Part shown: piece by piece, positions 9,019-17,802 of the stretch
How positions within the stretch are numbered: the first letter of the stretch is position 1
Layout of the letters: every line of letters begins with the position of its first letter
Assembly: GCF_024979255.1 (NCBI RefSeq)
Contig: NZ_JANLCN010000001.1
Coordinates: forward strand, 124,001-188,000
Length of the DNA stretch: 64,000 nucleotides
Source of the DNA: Herbiconiux moechotypicola
GTDB lineage: Bacteria; Actinomycetota; Actinomycetes; Actinomycetales; Microbacteriaceae
Reading direction: 5' to 3'
Made by a program: the position numbers and the translations under genes
Notes under the pieces: generated by a model
What the model saw: only the letters and a program-made list of their open reading frames with translations
The model's database searches: none
Told to the model about the DNA's origin: nothing

Positions 9019-9024
9019 TAGCGT
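9019..9024 (+). promoter_or_regulatory. Putative leaderless -10 box (MpaB-family gene)
   Basis: TAGCGT lies 7 nt before the ATG at 9032. The two divergent -10 boxes sit inside a 33-bp intergenic gap, so the -35 region of each must lie within the other gene. Confidence 0.5.
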
Positions 9025-9031
9025 CGCACCC

Positions 9032-9805
9032 ATGCGCACCCTGGCGGACATCGCCCCCGAGGGCATCCTCCTGGCCGGGGCCGGCCGCGCCATCCTGCTG
9101 CAGATCGCCCTCCCGGGAGTGGGGCGCGGGGTGGTGGAGCACAGCGATTTCGCGGCCCGGCCGATGAAGCGACTCACCGCCACGCTGAGCTACATCTACG
9201 CGCTCTCCAACGGCACCCCCGACGACGCCCGGCGCATGCGCGCCGCCGTGAACCGCGCCCACGCACCGGTGCACGGCGACCCCACCCGTTCGGCCCCGGC
9301 CTACGACGCCCACGACCCCGCCTTGCAGCTCTGGGTGGCCGCCACGCTCTACGACACCGCGATCAGCCTCTACGAGCGCACCTTCGGCCCCCTGGGTCCC
9401 GAGGAGGGCGAGCGCGTCTACCGGGAGTACGCCCGCCTCGGCACCGACCTGCAGATGCCCCTCGAGCTCTGGCCGGCCGACCGCGCCGCATTCCGCGCCT
9501 ACCTCGACTCCACCCTCGCCACGCTCTCGGTCGACCCCGCCGTGAGCGGTGTGGCGACCGCGCTGTTCCGGGCCGAGAACGCCCCTCGGTGGCTGCGGGC
9601 CGTCATGCCGCTGGCCCGCTTCGTGACCGTCGGTCTCCTCCCGCCGAACGTGCGCGAGCTCTACGGCTTCGACTGGAGCGTCACCCACGAGCGGCGTCTG
9701 CGCCGCACCCTCGGGGGAGTCTCAGCCGTCTACCGCGTGCTGCCCGCCGCCGTGCGCCGCTGGCCGCAGCGGCACTACCTCGCCGGGCTCCGACGCACGC
9801 ACTGA
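9032..9805 (+). CDS. Oxygenase MpaB family protein (DUF2236)
   Basis: This 257-residue protein matches the DUF2236/MpaB-type oxygenase family. Family-typical segments are RAHAPVHGD (about residues 75-83) and YDAHDPALQLWVAATLYDT, with a C-terminal YGFDWS. Characterised relatives include the fungal mycophenolate pathway protein MpaB and rubber-cleaving Lcp, a haem oxygenase. The reaction here is unknown. The ATG at 9032 is the only good start and is apparently leaderless. The gene converges with an ABC ATPase gene and overlaps it by 84 bp. Confidence 0.8.
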   Translation: MRTLADIAPEGILLAGAGRAILLQIALPGVGRGVVEHSDFAARPMKRLTATLSYIYALSNGTPDDARRMRAAVNRAHAPVHGDPTRSAPAYDAHDPALQLWVAATLYDTAISLYERTFGPLGPEEGERVYREYARLGTDLQMPLELWPADRAAFRAYLDSTLATLSVDPAVSGVATALFRAENAPRWLRAVMPLARFVTVGLLPPNVRELYGFDWSVTHERRLRRTLGGVSAVYRVLPAAVRRWPQRHYLAGLRRTH

Positions 9806-10621
9806 CCGGGCGCTCCACCGCCCGTGCCGGTGCTCGATGGCGATCGGATGCGCGAAGCACTCGGTCACGGCCCGGGTGGTGAGCACCTCCCGGGCGGGGC
9901 CCGTCTCGCGCATCCGGCCCCCGGCCAGCAGTGCCGCGTGGGTGGTGCTGGCCGGCAGCTCCTCGAGGTGGTGCGTGACGAGCACGGAGGCCAGGGCGGG
10001 ATGTGCGACGCGCACCGCGTCGATGGTGTCGAGCAGCTGCTCCCGCGCCGCGACGTCGAGCCCGGTGGAGGGCTCGTCGAGCAGCAGCAGGCGGGGATCG
10101 GTCATGAGCGCCCGGGCGATGAGGGTGCGGCCGCGCTCGCCCTGCGAGAGGGTGGTCCACGGCTCGGCGCTCTTCGCCCCGAGGCCGAGCAACTCCACGA
10201 ACCCGCGGGCGCGGTCGATCTCGGCGGGCTCCGGCGTCCAGTGCGGGGGCAGCTCCACGGTGCCGATCGATCCGGTGAGCACCACGTCGAGGATCGGCAG
10301 GGCGGACCCGATCGGGTGCCGGGGGTTCACGTGCCCGATCGATCTCCGCAGCGCCTGCAGCTCCACCCGGCCGATGCGGTGACCGAGCACGTGCACCTCG
10401 CCGGAGGTGGGGTGCTGCAGCGCCCCCGCGAGGCTCAGGATGGTGCTCTTGCCCGCGCCGTTCGGTCCGATGAGCGCCCAGTGCTCGCCGGGCCGCACCG
10501 CGAGGTCGATGCGGTCGAGGATGACCTTGCCGCTCCGCACGAAGGTGACGTCACGCAGCTCGAGAACGGGCGCGGTGCTATCGTCGGAGCGATGGTCGGA
10601 GGGCGGGGGAGCGACGTGCAT
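9722..10621 (-). CDS. Stand-alone ABC transporter ATP-binding protein
   Basis: This 299-residue ATPase has Walker A GPNGAGKST at 52-60, signature LSQGE at 158-162, Walker B LLLLDEPSTGLD around 179-190, and the H-loop in VTHHLEEL. The domain order resembles ModF/YlmA-like proteins with a single ABC domain. No permease or binding protein gene lies beside it, so it may serve a permease elsewhere or act in a non-transport role. A C-terminal extension of about 35 residues after the ATPase core is not recognised. Confidence 0.82.
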   Translation of the reverse strand: MHVAPPPSDHRSDDSTAPVLELRDVTFVRSGKVILDRIDLAVRPGEHWALIGPNGAGKSTILSLAGALQHPTSGEVHVLGHRIGRVELQALRRSIGHVNPRHPIGSALPILDVVLTGSIGTVELPPHWTPEPAEIDRARGFVELLGLGAKSAEPWTTLSQGERGRTLIARALMTDPRLLLLDEPSTGLDVAAREQLLDTIDAVRVAHPALASVLVTHHLEELPASTTHAALLAGGRMRETGPAREVLTTRAVTECFAHPIAIEHRHGRWSARSVRASEPGEVVPLRPAAHGGGQHAVDG

Positions 10622-10746
10622 CCGACCATTCTGCTCCCCGCGGCGCCCGCGCTCGGCATCGCGTCGAGCCGGCGCGCATCCGTCGCGTCACGCCTCCTTC
10701 ACCGGCCGGTCGCCTCCCGGTCACCTCGCCAGGCGAGGGTTCGGCC

Positions 10747-11565
10747 ATGATCGCCCGTGTCGCCGTGGGAGCCCTCGTCACGGGCCTGCTCGCGCTGGGT
10801 GTGTGGCTGGGGGTCAGTGCGCTGGCCGCGGCGGCGCTCGACCCGGCGCGGTCGGGTGCCGTGCAGTCCCTCCCGGCGGGGTCGGTGCAGGGCGGGCTCG
10901 GCGCCGCAGCCGCCGCCCCGGTGGTGCCGGTTCCGGATGCAGAGGGCGGCGCCCTGGTCACGGCGGGTGACGGCGGTGCGGCCGTCGCGCTCGTCGACCC
11001 GGTCTGGGCGGAGTCCGTCGCTCTGGCCACCGGCATACCCCAGCGGGCGCTCACGGGGTACGCCGCCGCCGCCCTGCGACTCGCGGGCGAGCAGCCGTCG
11101 TGCGGCGTGGGCTGGAACACCCTCGCCGCGCTCGGCTGGATCGAGTCGGGTCACGGCACCCATGGCGGATCGGCACTCGACGACGCCGGGCGTGCTCAGC
11201 CCGCCATCCTCGGGCCTGCGCTCGACGGTGGAGCCTACGACGCGATCTCCGACAGCGACGGCGGAGCCCTCGACGGCGATGCGGCCGTCGACCGGGCGGT
11301 CGGTCCGCTGCAGTTCATCCCCCAGACCTGGGATCGCTGGGGTGCCGACGCCGACGGTGACGGCACCGCCGATCCGCAGCAGATCGACGACGCGGCCCTC
11401 GCCGCGGGCCGCTACCTCTGCCACTACGGCTCGCTGTCGGCGGCCGAGAGCTGGCGGGCGGCGGTGTTCGCCTACAACCACCTCGACAGCTACGTCGACT
11501 CGGTGGCCGCGACGGCCAACGAGTACGCGTCACTGGCCGCGGCCGTGCCGGCGTCCGGTGGCTGA
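10747..11565 (+). CDS. Lytic murein transglycosylase (exported)
   Basis: This 272-residue protein has an N-terminal hydrophobic segment (residues 4-30) acting as signal or anchor. A C-terminal transglycosylase domain has the catalytic Glu at E133 in GWIESGHG and the motif VGPLQFIPQTW (185-195). A Ca-binding-like loop, DADGDGTADP, at 201-210 is common in actinobacterial members. It cuts the glycan strands of peptidoglycan to anhydromuropeptides. Its 3' end overlaps the start of a PASTA kinase gene by 8 bp, so wall cleavage and wall sensing are probably co-expressed. Confidence 0.85.
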   Translation: MIARVAVGALVTGLLALGVWLGVSALAAAALDPARSGAVQSLPAGSVQGGLGAAAAAPVVPVPDAEGGALVTAGDGGAAVALVDPVWAESVALATGIPQRALTGYAAAALRLAGEQPSCGVGWNTLAALGWIESGHGTHGGSALDDAGRAQPAILGPALDGGAYDAISDSDGGALDGDAAVDRAVGPLQFIPQTWDRWGADADGDGTADPQQIDDAALAAGRYLCHYGSLSAAESWRAAVFAYNHLDSYVDSVAATANEYASLAAAVPASGG

Positions 11566-13390
11566 GCCGGGGGAGAGGCCTGAGGGCGGGCTTGCGCCGG
11601 GTGCGGGCGCGGGCCTGGTCTCCGGCCGGTTCCGGCTGGGAGAGCTGCTGGGCTCCGGCGGCTCGGCGTCGGTGTTCGCCGCCGACGACCTCGACACCGG
11701 GCTGCCCGTCGCGCTGAAGGTGCTCCATCCGCACCTCTCCCGGTCGGCAGCGGCCCGGGAGGGCTTCTTCGCGGAGGCGCGTGCCGCCGAGCGGCTGCTG
11801 CACCCGAACATCGTGCGTGTGCTCGGCGTCGGCGTGCACGACGAGGCGGGCGAGTACGGCGACCCCCAGGCCTGGATCGCCCTCGAACGCGCTCCCGGTG
11901 TCACCCTCGCAGAGTTCGTGGAGCAGCGCGGGCCATTGCCGGCGGCGCAGGCGCTCGCCGTCGCCGACGGGGTGCTGTCTGCGCTGGCCTACGCCCACGC
12001 CGAGCACCTGGTGCACCGCGACGTGTCACCGGCGAACGTGATGATCGCGCTCGACCGGCGCGGCACGCTCAGGCCCTCGGGGGTGCGGCTGCTCGACTTC
12101 GGGCTGGCGGATGCGGCGGGCCGGGCCGCGGTCGGCACCGATGTGCTCCGTGGGCAGGCCGCCGACGGCGACGTCGGCGTGCTCGGCAACGTGAACTACC
12201 TCTCGCCCGAGCAGGCGCGGGGCGATGCGGTCGACGAGCGCGGCGACGTCTACCAGGCGGGAGCTGTGCTGTACTTCGCCCTGGTGGGCGCCCCGCCCTT
12301 CGTGCGCCCGACCCGCCGGGCGGTGATGCTGGCGCACCTGAGCGCGCCGCCCCCGGTGCCGTCGGTGTCGCGCGCCGGGGTTTCTCGCGCCCTCGACCGG
12401 GTGGTGGTGCGGGCGCTGCTCAAAGACCCGGCCGCGCGGTTCGCCTCGGCGCAGGAGATGCTGCTCGCGGTGCGGGCGGCCGCCACACATCTCGCAGGGG
12501 TGGCGGCGATCACTCCGGCGTCGGGCACCGAGGTGAAGACGGCCGTGCTGCCCCGCACGCGGGGAGGTGCGGCGGTGCCCCCGCTCATCGCGACGGGTAC
12601 GGCGACGGTCGCCCCGACCGGCACGGGCACGAGGGCGAGGACCGCCCCTTCAGTGCAGCGCCCGATGTCCCAGCCGGAGGCGGACCCGAGGCAGGGCAGG
12701 GCAGGGGCCGCGCTGTGGCTGATCGTCGCCGCGGTGGTCGGCGTGGTCGTGGTGGCCTGGTCGATGGCGGCCGGGGGCGCGCCGAGCTCCCTCGCGGGGG
12801 TGGCGCCCTCCGGCTCCGTGGCGCAGACCAGCTCGGCTGCACCTACCGCCCCCGACCCCGTGGGGTCGTCCGACGCCGTCGGTCCGACGTCGGGTGCGGT
12901 TCCGGACGTCGTCACTGCCGCCGTCGAGACCTCCGTGCCGGCGGTCGCGGGCTCGACGTCGCTCGCGGCGCGGGCGGCGCTCGAGGCGGCCGGCTTGGCC
13001 GTGGGTGCCGTGTCGGCAGAGTTCTCCGCACTCGCCGCCGACACGGTGCTGCGCAGTGAGCCCGGCGAGGGCAGCCCGCTCACCCGCGGCCAGGCCGTGG
13101 CGCTCGTCGTCGCGTCCGGCACGAACCTGGTGCCGCCTGTGGTGGGCTCGACCCAGACCGAGGCGCAGGCGGCGGTGCGCGACGCCGGGTTCACGAGCAT
13201 CCTGAGCGGCCGCGCCTCCGAGGCGCCGGCGGGGTCGGTGATCGCCAGCCTCCCCGCCGACGGTGTCGAGCTCGCCCACGGCGCCACGATCACCCTCACC
13301 GTCTCGCTGGGACCGGCCCCGGGCACGCCCGTCACGCCCACATCCTCGGCACCCACGCCGACGCCGACCCCCACCCCGACGCCCCGCTGA
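11558..13390 (+). CDS. Serine/threonine protein kinase with two PASTA domains
   Basis: This 610-residue transmembrane kinase resembles PknB/PknA-type enzymes. The glycine loop is GSGGSASVF (32-40), the ATP-binding Lys is K54, the catalytic loop HRDVSPAN is 153-160, DFG is at 180-182, and the APE-like region is NYLSPEQARG. One membrane helix spans about 384-405. Two extracellular PASTA repeats (about 460-521 and 524-585) should bind muropeptides or lipid II, followed by a Thr-Pro tail. The catalytic loop has Ser where HRDxKPxN kinases carry Lys. The GTG at 11558 overlaps the transglycosylase stop, which argues for translational coupling and a role in wall homeostasis. Confidence 0.88.
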   Translation: MAEPGERPEGGLAPGAGAGLVSGRFRLGELLGSGGSASVFAADDLDTGLPVALKVLHPHLSRSAAAREGFFAEARAAERLLHPNIVRVLGVGVHDEAGEYGDPQAWIALERAPGVTLAEFVEQRGPLPAAQALAVADGVLSALAYAHAEHLVHRDVSPANVMIALDRRGTLRPSGVRLLDFGLADAAGRAAVGTDVLRGQAADGDVGVLGNVNYLSPEQARGDAVDERGDVYQAGAVLYFALVGAPPFVRPTRRAVMLAHLSAPPPVPSVSRAGVSRALDRVVVRALLKDPAARFASAQEMLLAVRAAATHLAGVAAITPASGTEVKTAVLPRTRGGAAVPPLIATGTATVAPTGTGTRARTAPSVQRPMSQPEADPRQGRAGAALWLIVAAVVGVVVVAWSMAAGGAPSSLAGVAPSGSVAQTSSAAPTAPDPVGSSDAVGPTSGAVPDVVTAAVETSVPAVAGSTSLAARAALEAAGLAVGAVSAEFSALAADTVLRSEPGEGSPLTRGQAVALVVASGTNLVPPVVGSTQTEAQAAVRDAGFTSILSGRASEAPAGSVIASLPADGVELAHGATITLTVSLGPAPGTPVTPTSSAPTPTPTPTPTPR

Positions 13391-13403
13391 CCGCCTTTAT
13401 CAC

Positions 13404-13425
13404 CCCACCCCCGAAAGCGGGTGGG
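13404..13425 (+). terminator. Hairpin after the PASTA kinase gene
   Basis: CCCACCC at 13404-13410 pairs perfectly with GGGTGGG at 13419-13425 around an 8-nt GAAA-containing loop. It lies 14 nt after the kinase stop and before the PHO-like site of pstC. There is no T tract, so termination strength is uncertain. Confidence 0.45.
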
Positions 13426-13469
13426 AACCCGGGGCGCCGCTCTCGATCTCCACACCGCGGCCACACCTC

Positions 13470-13502
13470 CTTCAGCGGCAGGCCCCCGTCCGTTCACCCG
13501 CC
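13470..13502 (+). promoter_or_regulatory. PHO-box-like direct repeats upstream of pstC
   Basis: Three phased 11-mers start at 13470 (CTTCAGC...), 13481 (degenerate) and 13492 (GTTCACC...). GTTCACC with 11-nt phasing is the core of the PhoP-binding PHO box known from Streptomyces. The first and third units match and are exactly 22 nt apart, and the middle one is poor. The position, 33-65 nt before the pstC start, fits activation under phosphate starvation. Confidence 0.5.
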
Positions 13503-13534
13503 GACTCGAACATCGTCGGCATGACGGGTGGCCG

Positions 13535-14677
13535 GTGACCGAGAGAGACACGTTCCAGACCATCGACGACGTCTTGCTGGAGTACGAGCGCACGGAGGTC
13601 ATCGCCCCCCTCGAGGGCGACGACGGGCGCACCAGGGAGCGTGCCGCCGGTGCGGGCGGCGCGGGAGGGGCCGAGGGCACTCCCGGCGGGGGTGCGGGCG
13701 ACGAGGCGCCGCGCCCCCGCTCGCTGGTCTCCCGGCAGGTGCTCTCCGACCGAGTCTTCACGTCGGTCTCGTTCGCGGCCGGCGGCATCACCGTGGCCAT
13801 CATGCTCGCGGTCGGGCTCTTCCTCTCGATCAGGGCGGGATCGGCGCTGCAGGTGGCGGGCATCTCGTTCCTGTTCGAGCAGGAGTGGTCGCCCGAGACC
13901 CAGACCTTCGGCATCGCCGCCGTGCTCTTCGGCACCGTGACCATCGCCGTCATCGCGCTGTGCGTGGGATTCCCGCTGGCCCTCGGCACGGCGCTACTGC
14001 TCTCCGAGGTGGTGCGCGGGAGACTGCGCTCGTTCCTCGTGTCGCTGGTCGACCTCATGGCCGCGGTGCCGAGCATCGTGTTCGGCCTCTGGGGCGTGTT
14101 CTTCCTGCAGGCCGCCATCATCCCGGTGGCGGAGTGGATCTCGCATTACTTCGGGTGGATCCCGGTGTTCGCCGTCACCGGCGACGACGGCCAGGTGCTC
14201 ACCGAGGCCAGCGCCTTCACGAGCTCGGCGTTCATCGCGGGGATCGTGGTGGGCTTCATGGTGGTGCCCACGCAGGCCTCGGTGATGCGCGAGGCCTTCT
14301 CGCAGGCGCCGATCGGGGAGCGCGAGGGCGCCTTCGCGCTCGGTGCCACCCGCTGGGGCATGATCCGCACCGTCGTGCTGCCGTTCGGCCGCGGCGGCAT
14401 CATCGGCGGCACGATGCTGGGGCTCGGCCGGGCGCTGGGCGAGACCATCGCGGTCTACATGATCATCTCGCCCCTGTTCGCCATCAACTGGCAGGTGCTG
14501 AAGACGGGCACCAACTCCGTCTCAGCGCTGATCGCCCTCCGCTACGGCGAGGCGAGCGAGTTCGGCCTCTCGGCGCTCATGGCCGCCGGCCTCGTGCTCT
14601 TCCTCATCACCCTCGTCATCAACTTCACCGCCTCCTCGATCGTCGCCCGCTCCCGCTCGGGCGCCGAGAGCACCTGA
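13535..14677 (+). CDS. pstC: Phosphate ABC transporter permease PstC
   Basis: This 380-residue inner-membrane permease is the first membrane subunit of the high-affinity phosphate importer. After an acidic, Gly/Ala-rich cytoplasmic N-terminus of about 70 residues come about six membrane helices. The typical PstC segments are MAAVPSIVFGLWG and the EAA-like loop around REGAFALGATRWGMIRTVVLP, followed by GLGRALGETIAVYM. The GTG at 13535 is the best start because the sequence between it and the helices is family-like, whereas upstream codons are not. It is 15 nt from pstA and opens the long cluster. Confidence 0.92.
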   Translation: MTERDTFQTIDDVLLEYERTEVIAPLEGDDGRTRERAAGAGGAGGAEGTPGGGAGDEAPRPRSLVSRQVLSDRVFTSVSFAAGGITVAIMLAVGLFLSIRAGSALQVAGISFLFEQEWSPETQTFGIAAVLFGTVTIAVIALCVGFPLALGTALLLSEVVRGRLRSFLVSLVDLMAAVPSIVFGLWGVFFLQAAIIPVAEWISHYFGWIPVFAVTGDDGQVLTEASAFTSSAFIAGIVVGFMVVPTQASVMREAFSQAPIGEREGAFALGATRWGMIRTVVLPFGRGGIIGGTMLGLGRALGETIAVYMIISPLFAINWQVLKTGTNSVSALIALRYGEASEFGLSALMAAGLVLFLITLVINFTASSIVARSRSGAEST

Positions 14678-14692
14678 CCCGGAAGCTCCGCC

Positions 14693-16018
14693 ATGACCAC
14701 CACCTACGAGCCCGCGGCCGACTTCGACGAGGTCGAGTACGAGGCCGAGTTCGACGGGGTCGCCCCCACGACCATCCCCGACCGCTCCGGGGAGGAGATC
14801 GGTCCGCGCCGCACGGTGCGCACCTCGACCCTCGACGAGCGATTCAACGTGCTCGGCGCCCTCGCGGGCGGGCTGGCGATCGCCACGCTGCTGTTCGGCT
14901 GGATCGGGCCGCTCACCGGTGTGATCGGCTGGATCGTCGTGGCCTTCCTGGCGTTCATCGGCCTCTACATGCTGCTGGTGTCGCTGCGCAGCGACTTCCA
15001 GGAGGTGAAGGACCGCGTCGCCACGGTGCTCATCGTCAGTGCGGGCGTGCTGCTGTTCGGTGCGCTGGTGTTCATCGTCGTCTACACGCTCATCCGCGGC
15101 GCCGAGGCCCTGCCGTACCCGAACTTCTTCACCCAGACGATGGAGCTCACGGGGCCGCTCGACCCGCTCTCCTCCGGCGGCATCCTGCACGCGATCGTCG
15201 GCACGCTCATCCAGATCGCGATCGCGCTGGCCATCACCATCCCGCTCGGCATCGCCACGGCGGTCTTCCTCAACGAGGTGGGCGGCCGGTTCGCGCGCTT
15301 CGTGCGCACCATCGCCGACGCCATGACGGCGCTGCCCTCGATCGTGGCCGGCCTGTTCGTGTACGCCGCGATCATCCAGCTGGTCACCCACCAGCGCTCG
15401 GGGTTCGCGGCGGCGCTCGCGATCACGGTGATGATGCTGCCGATCGTCATCCGCGCCTCCGACGTGGTGCTGCGGCTGGTTCCCGCCAACCTGCGCGAGG
15501 CCTCCTACGCGCTCGGTACGAGCCGGTGGCGCACGGTGTGGCACGTCGTGCTGCCGACGGCGCGGTCGGGGCTGGTCACCGCCGTGATCCTCGGCACCGC
15601 GCGCGGCATCGGCGAGACCTCGCCGGTGCTGCTCACCTCGGGCATCACGGCGGTCATGAACGTCAACCCGTTCTCGGGGCCGATGATCTCGCTGCCGCTG
15701 CAGGTGTTCGACTTCGTGCGCTCCCCGGAGCCGAACATGATCGCGCGCGGTTTCGGCACGGCCGCCGTGCTCATCCTGCTCGTGCTCGGGCTGTTCATCG
15801 TGGCACGCCTCATCGGCGGCCGCGGGCCAGGCCAGCAGTCCGACCGGCAGCGGCGGGCGGCCAAGGCCGAGTCGATGCGCGACCTGCAGCGCATCACGGT
15901 GCTGGGCGACCGCGTCGCGGCGGGCGCCTACCCGCCACGGCCCGCCGCAACCGGCGACTACGCCGAACCCGCCACCCCTCCCACCCGCCCGACCTCCGAA
16001 CCCGAGGACCAGAAGTGA
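14693..16018 (+). CDS. pstA: Phosphate ABC transporter permease PstA
   Basis: This 441-residue permease is the second membrane subunit. About six to seven helices follow a roughly 50-residue acidic N-terminus. Family segments include ADAMTALPSIVAGLFVYA, the EAA-type loop around LREASYALGTSRWRTVWHVVLP, and the helix containing GTARGIGETSPVLLTSG. It is longer than usual because of the N-terminal extension and a hydrophilic C-terminal tail. Its TGA overlaps the GTG of pstS by four bases, indicating translational coupling. Confidence 0.92.
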   Translation: MTTTYEPAADFDEVEYEAEFDGVAPTTIPDRSGEEIGPRRTVRTSTLDERFNVLGALAGGLAIATLLFGWIGPLTGVIGWIVVAFLAFIGLYMLLVSLRSDFQEVKDRVATVLIVSAGVLLFGALVFIVVYTLIRGAEALPYPNFFTQTMELTGPLDPLSSGGILHAIVGTLIQIAIALAITIPLGIATAVFLNEVGGRFARFVRTIADAMTALPSIVAGLFVYAAIIQLVTHQRSGFAAALAITVMMLPIVIRASDVVLRLVPANLREASYALGTSRWRTVWHVVLPTARSGLVTAVILGTARGIGETSPVLLTSGITAVMNVNPFSGPMISLPLQVFDFVRSPEPNMIARGFGTAAVLILLVLGLFIVARLIGGRGPGQQSDRQRRAAKAESMRDLQRITVLGDRVAAGAYPPRPAATGDYAEPATPPTRPTSEPEDQK

Positions 16019-17646
16019 CCCCGACCCTCCGCCTCGTCAGGCTGCTCGCCGCCGCGGTCGCGAGCCTCCTGCTCGCCTCGACCGTCGCCCTGGGTGCGGC
16101 CGCCCCCGCCCGGGCCGACACCTACATCCCGATCACCGGCACCGGCTCGACCTGGTCGCAGAACGCCCTCGACCAGTGGCGCAAGAACGTGGCCGCGAAC
16201 TACGGCATGACCGTCAACTACTCCGGTGTCGGCTCCTCGGCGGGCCGCCGCGACTTCATCGCCCAGACGGTCGACTTCGCCGTCAGCGAGATCCCGTTCC
16301 AGGCCGCACCCGAAGACGGCTCCGCACCCGAGCAGCCCACCACCGCCTACGCCTACATGCCGATCGTGGCGGGCGGCACCTCGTTCATGTACAACCTCCA
16401 GATCGGTGGCAAGCGGGTCACCAACCTGCGGCTCTCCGGCGAGGTCATCACGAAGATCTTCACCGGCGCGATCACCAACTGGAACGACCCGGCGATCCAG
16501 GCCGACAACCCGGGCCTCGCCATGCCAGACAAGGGGATCGTGCCCGTCGTGCGCTCCGACGGTTCGGGCTCGACCGCGCAGTTCACGCTCTGGATGTCGA
16601 AGCAGTACCCGGCGCTCTGGAGCGCCTACAACGGAGGGCCCGGACTGACCTCCCAGTACAAGCCGACCGGTGCCATGAAGGCCCAGAACGGCTCGCTCGG
16701 TGTCGCCGGCTACGTGGCGCAGGGCTACGGCGAGGGAGCCATCACCTACGTCGAGTACTCCTACGCCAAGAACTCGGGGTTCCCCGTGGCGAAGGTGCTG
16801 AACAACTCGGGCTACTACATCGAGCCCAAGGCCACCTCGGTGGCGGTGGCGCTGCTGCAGGCGCAGATCAACCAGGACCCGTCCTCGCCCGACTACCTCA
16901 CACAGATCCTCGACAACGTCTACAACAGCGGCGACCCCCGCTCGTACCCGCTGTCGAGCTATTCGTACATGATCATCCCCACGGCGACGAACACGGTGTT
17001 CACCGCGGAGAAGGGCAACACCCTCGGCACCTTCGCGCGCTACATGCTCTGTGAGGGTCAGCAGCAGGCCGACACCCTCGGTTACTCGCCGCTGCCGATG
17101 AACCTCGTCATCGCCGGCTCGGACCAGATCAAGAAGATCCCGGGCGCCGGCTCGACCGGTGTCGACGTCAACTCCTGCAACAACCCGACCTTCAGCCCGG
17201 GTGACGGCCCCGAGAGCAACGCGCTCGCGAAGACCGCGCCCCAGCCGGCCCCGTGCGACAAGCAGGGCCCGGACCAGTGCGTGACCGGCACGGGTGGTGC
17301 CGCCGAGACGCCGACCGACACCACGGGCACCGGCAACGGCGGCAGTTCGGCGGACGCGGGCAGTGCGGGCTCAGGGGGAGGCGGCACGGGCGCGGCGGCC
17401 TCCGGTGCCGCGGCGCAAGCAGCCTCGAGCGGTGGTGCCGCGAGCTACGACGAGAACGGGGCCCTCATCTCGGGCGGCTCCGGGACGGTGGTCGCGGGCG
17501 GGGCGGTGTCCAGCCCGTTCACGCTCCCCGACCCGGGCATGGGGCCGCAGCAGTGGCTCATGGTGGCGGCCGGAGTGCTGCTGCTGGCCGCCGTGATCGT
17601 GCCGCCCCTGGCCTCCCGTCGCCTGAAACGGGGTGGCAGGAGCTGA
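16015..17646 (+). CDS. pstS: Phosphate-binding protein PstS with C-terminal membrane anchor
   Basis: This 543-residue exported protein captures phosphate for PstCA. It has a Sec signal peptide with likely cleavage after ARA (about residue 34) and no lipobox Cys. The mature N-terminus has the phosphate-binding GTGSTWSQNALDQW. Further PstS signatures are SSAGRRDFI, VDFAVSEIPF, KIFTGAITNWNDP and RSDGSGSTAQFT. After the binding domain (to about 400) come a Gly/Ser/Thr/Ala-rich spacer and a C-terminal hydrophobic helix with an RRLKRGGRS stop-transfer tail. It is therefore held by a C-terminal helix rather than by a lipid. pstS placed after pstCA is also unusual. Confidence 0.92.
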   Translation: MTPTLRLVRLLAAAVASLLLASTVALGAAAPARADTYIPITGTGSTWSQNALDQWRKNVAANYGMTVNYSGVGSSAGRRDFIAQTVDFAVSEIPFQAAPEDGSAPEQPTTAYAYMPIVAGGTSFMYNLQIGGKRVTNLRLSGEVITKIFTGAITNWNDPAIQADNPGLAMPDKGIVPVVRSDGSGSTAQFTLWMSKQYPALWSAYNGGPGLTSQYKPTGAMKAQNGSLGVAGYVAQGYGEGAITYVEYSYAKNSGFPVAKVLNNSGYYIEPKATSVAVALLQAQINQDPSSPDYLTQILDNVYNSGDPRSYPLSSYSYMIIPTATNTVFTAEKGNTLGTFARYMLCEGQQQADTLGYSPLPMNLVIAGSDQIKKIPGAGSTGVDVNSCNNPTFSPGDGPESNALAKTAPQPAPCDKQGPDQCVTGTGGAAETPTDTTGTGNGGSSADAGSAGSGGGGTGAAASGAAAQAASSGGAASYDENGALISGGSGTVVAGGAVSSPFTLPDPGMGPQQWLMVAAGVLLLAAVIVPPLASRRLKRGGRS

Positions 17647-17648
17647 CC

Positions 17649-17668
17649 TGACCCCTGTTCGCGGGTCA
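17649..17668 (+). terminator. Weak hairpin after pstS
   Basis: TGACCC (17649-17654) pairs with GGGTCA (17663-17668) across an 8-nt loop just after the pstS stop. There is no T tract. It could attenuate read-through into the next gene, which has its own PHO-like box. Confidence 0.3.
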
Positions 17669-17712
17669 CCCTAGGCCTCCCGCCCCTGGCCGACAACTCC
17701 GCGGGAAGTCTC

Positions 17713-17745
17713 CTTCCCACACCGTTCATCCGCCCGTCACCGAGC
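17713..17745 (+). promoter_or_regulatory. PHO-box-like triple repeat before the 862-residue protein gene
   Basis: Three adjacent 11-mers begin CTTCCCA (17713), GTTCATC (17724) and CGTCACC (17735). This matches the 11-nt phasing and GTTCACC core of PhoP sites known from Streptomyces. It is the clearest of the three sites in this cluster and lies 58 nt before the GTG at 17803. Confidence 0.55.
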
Positions 17746-17802
17746 GCGCCGAAGCTGGCGACGTTCCCACCGAATCCTCTGGATTCCTGCTTGGAGTTTG
17801 CC

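Noticed and set aside
13538-16014. Long open frame in front of pstS, antiparallel in codon sense to pstC and pstA
   Set aside because: It reads pstC and pstA in another frame and gives Arg/Pro/His-rich sequence. The PstS signal peptide and GTGA overlap fix the start at 16015.
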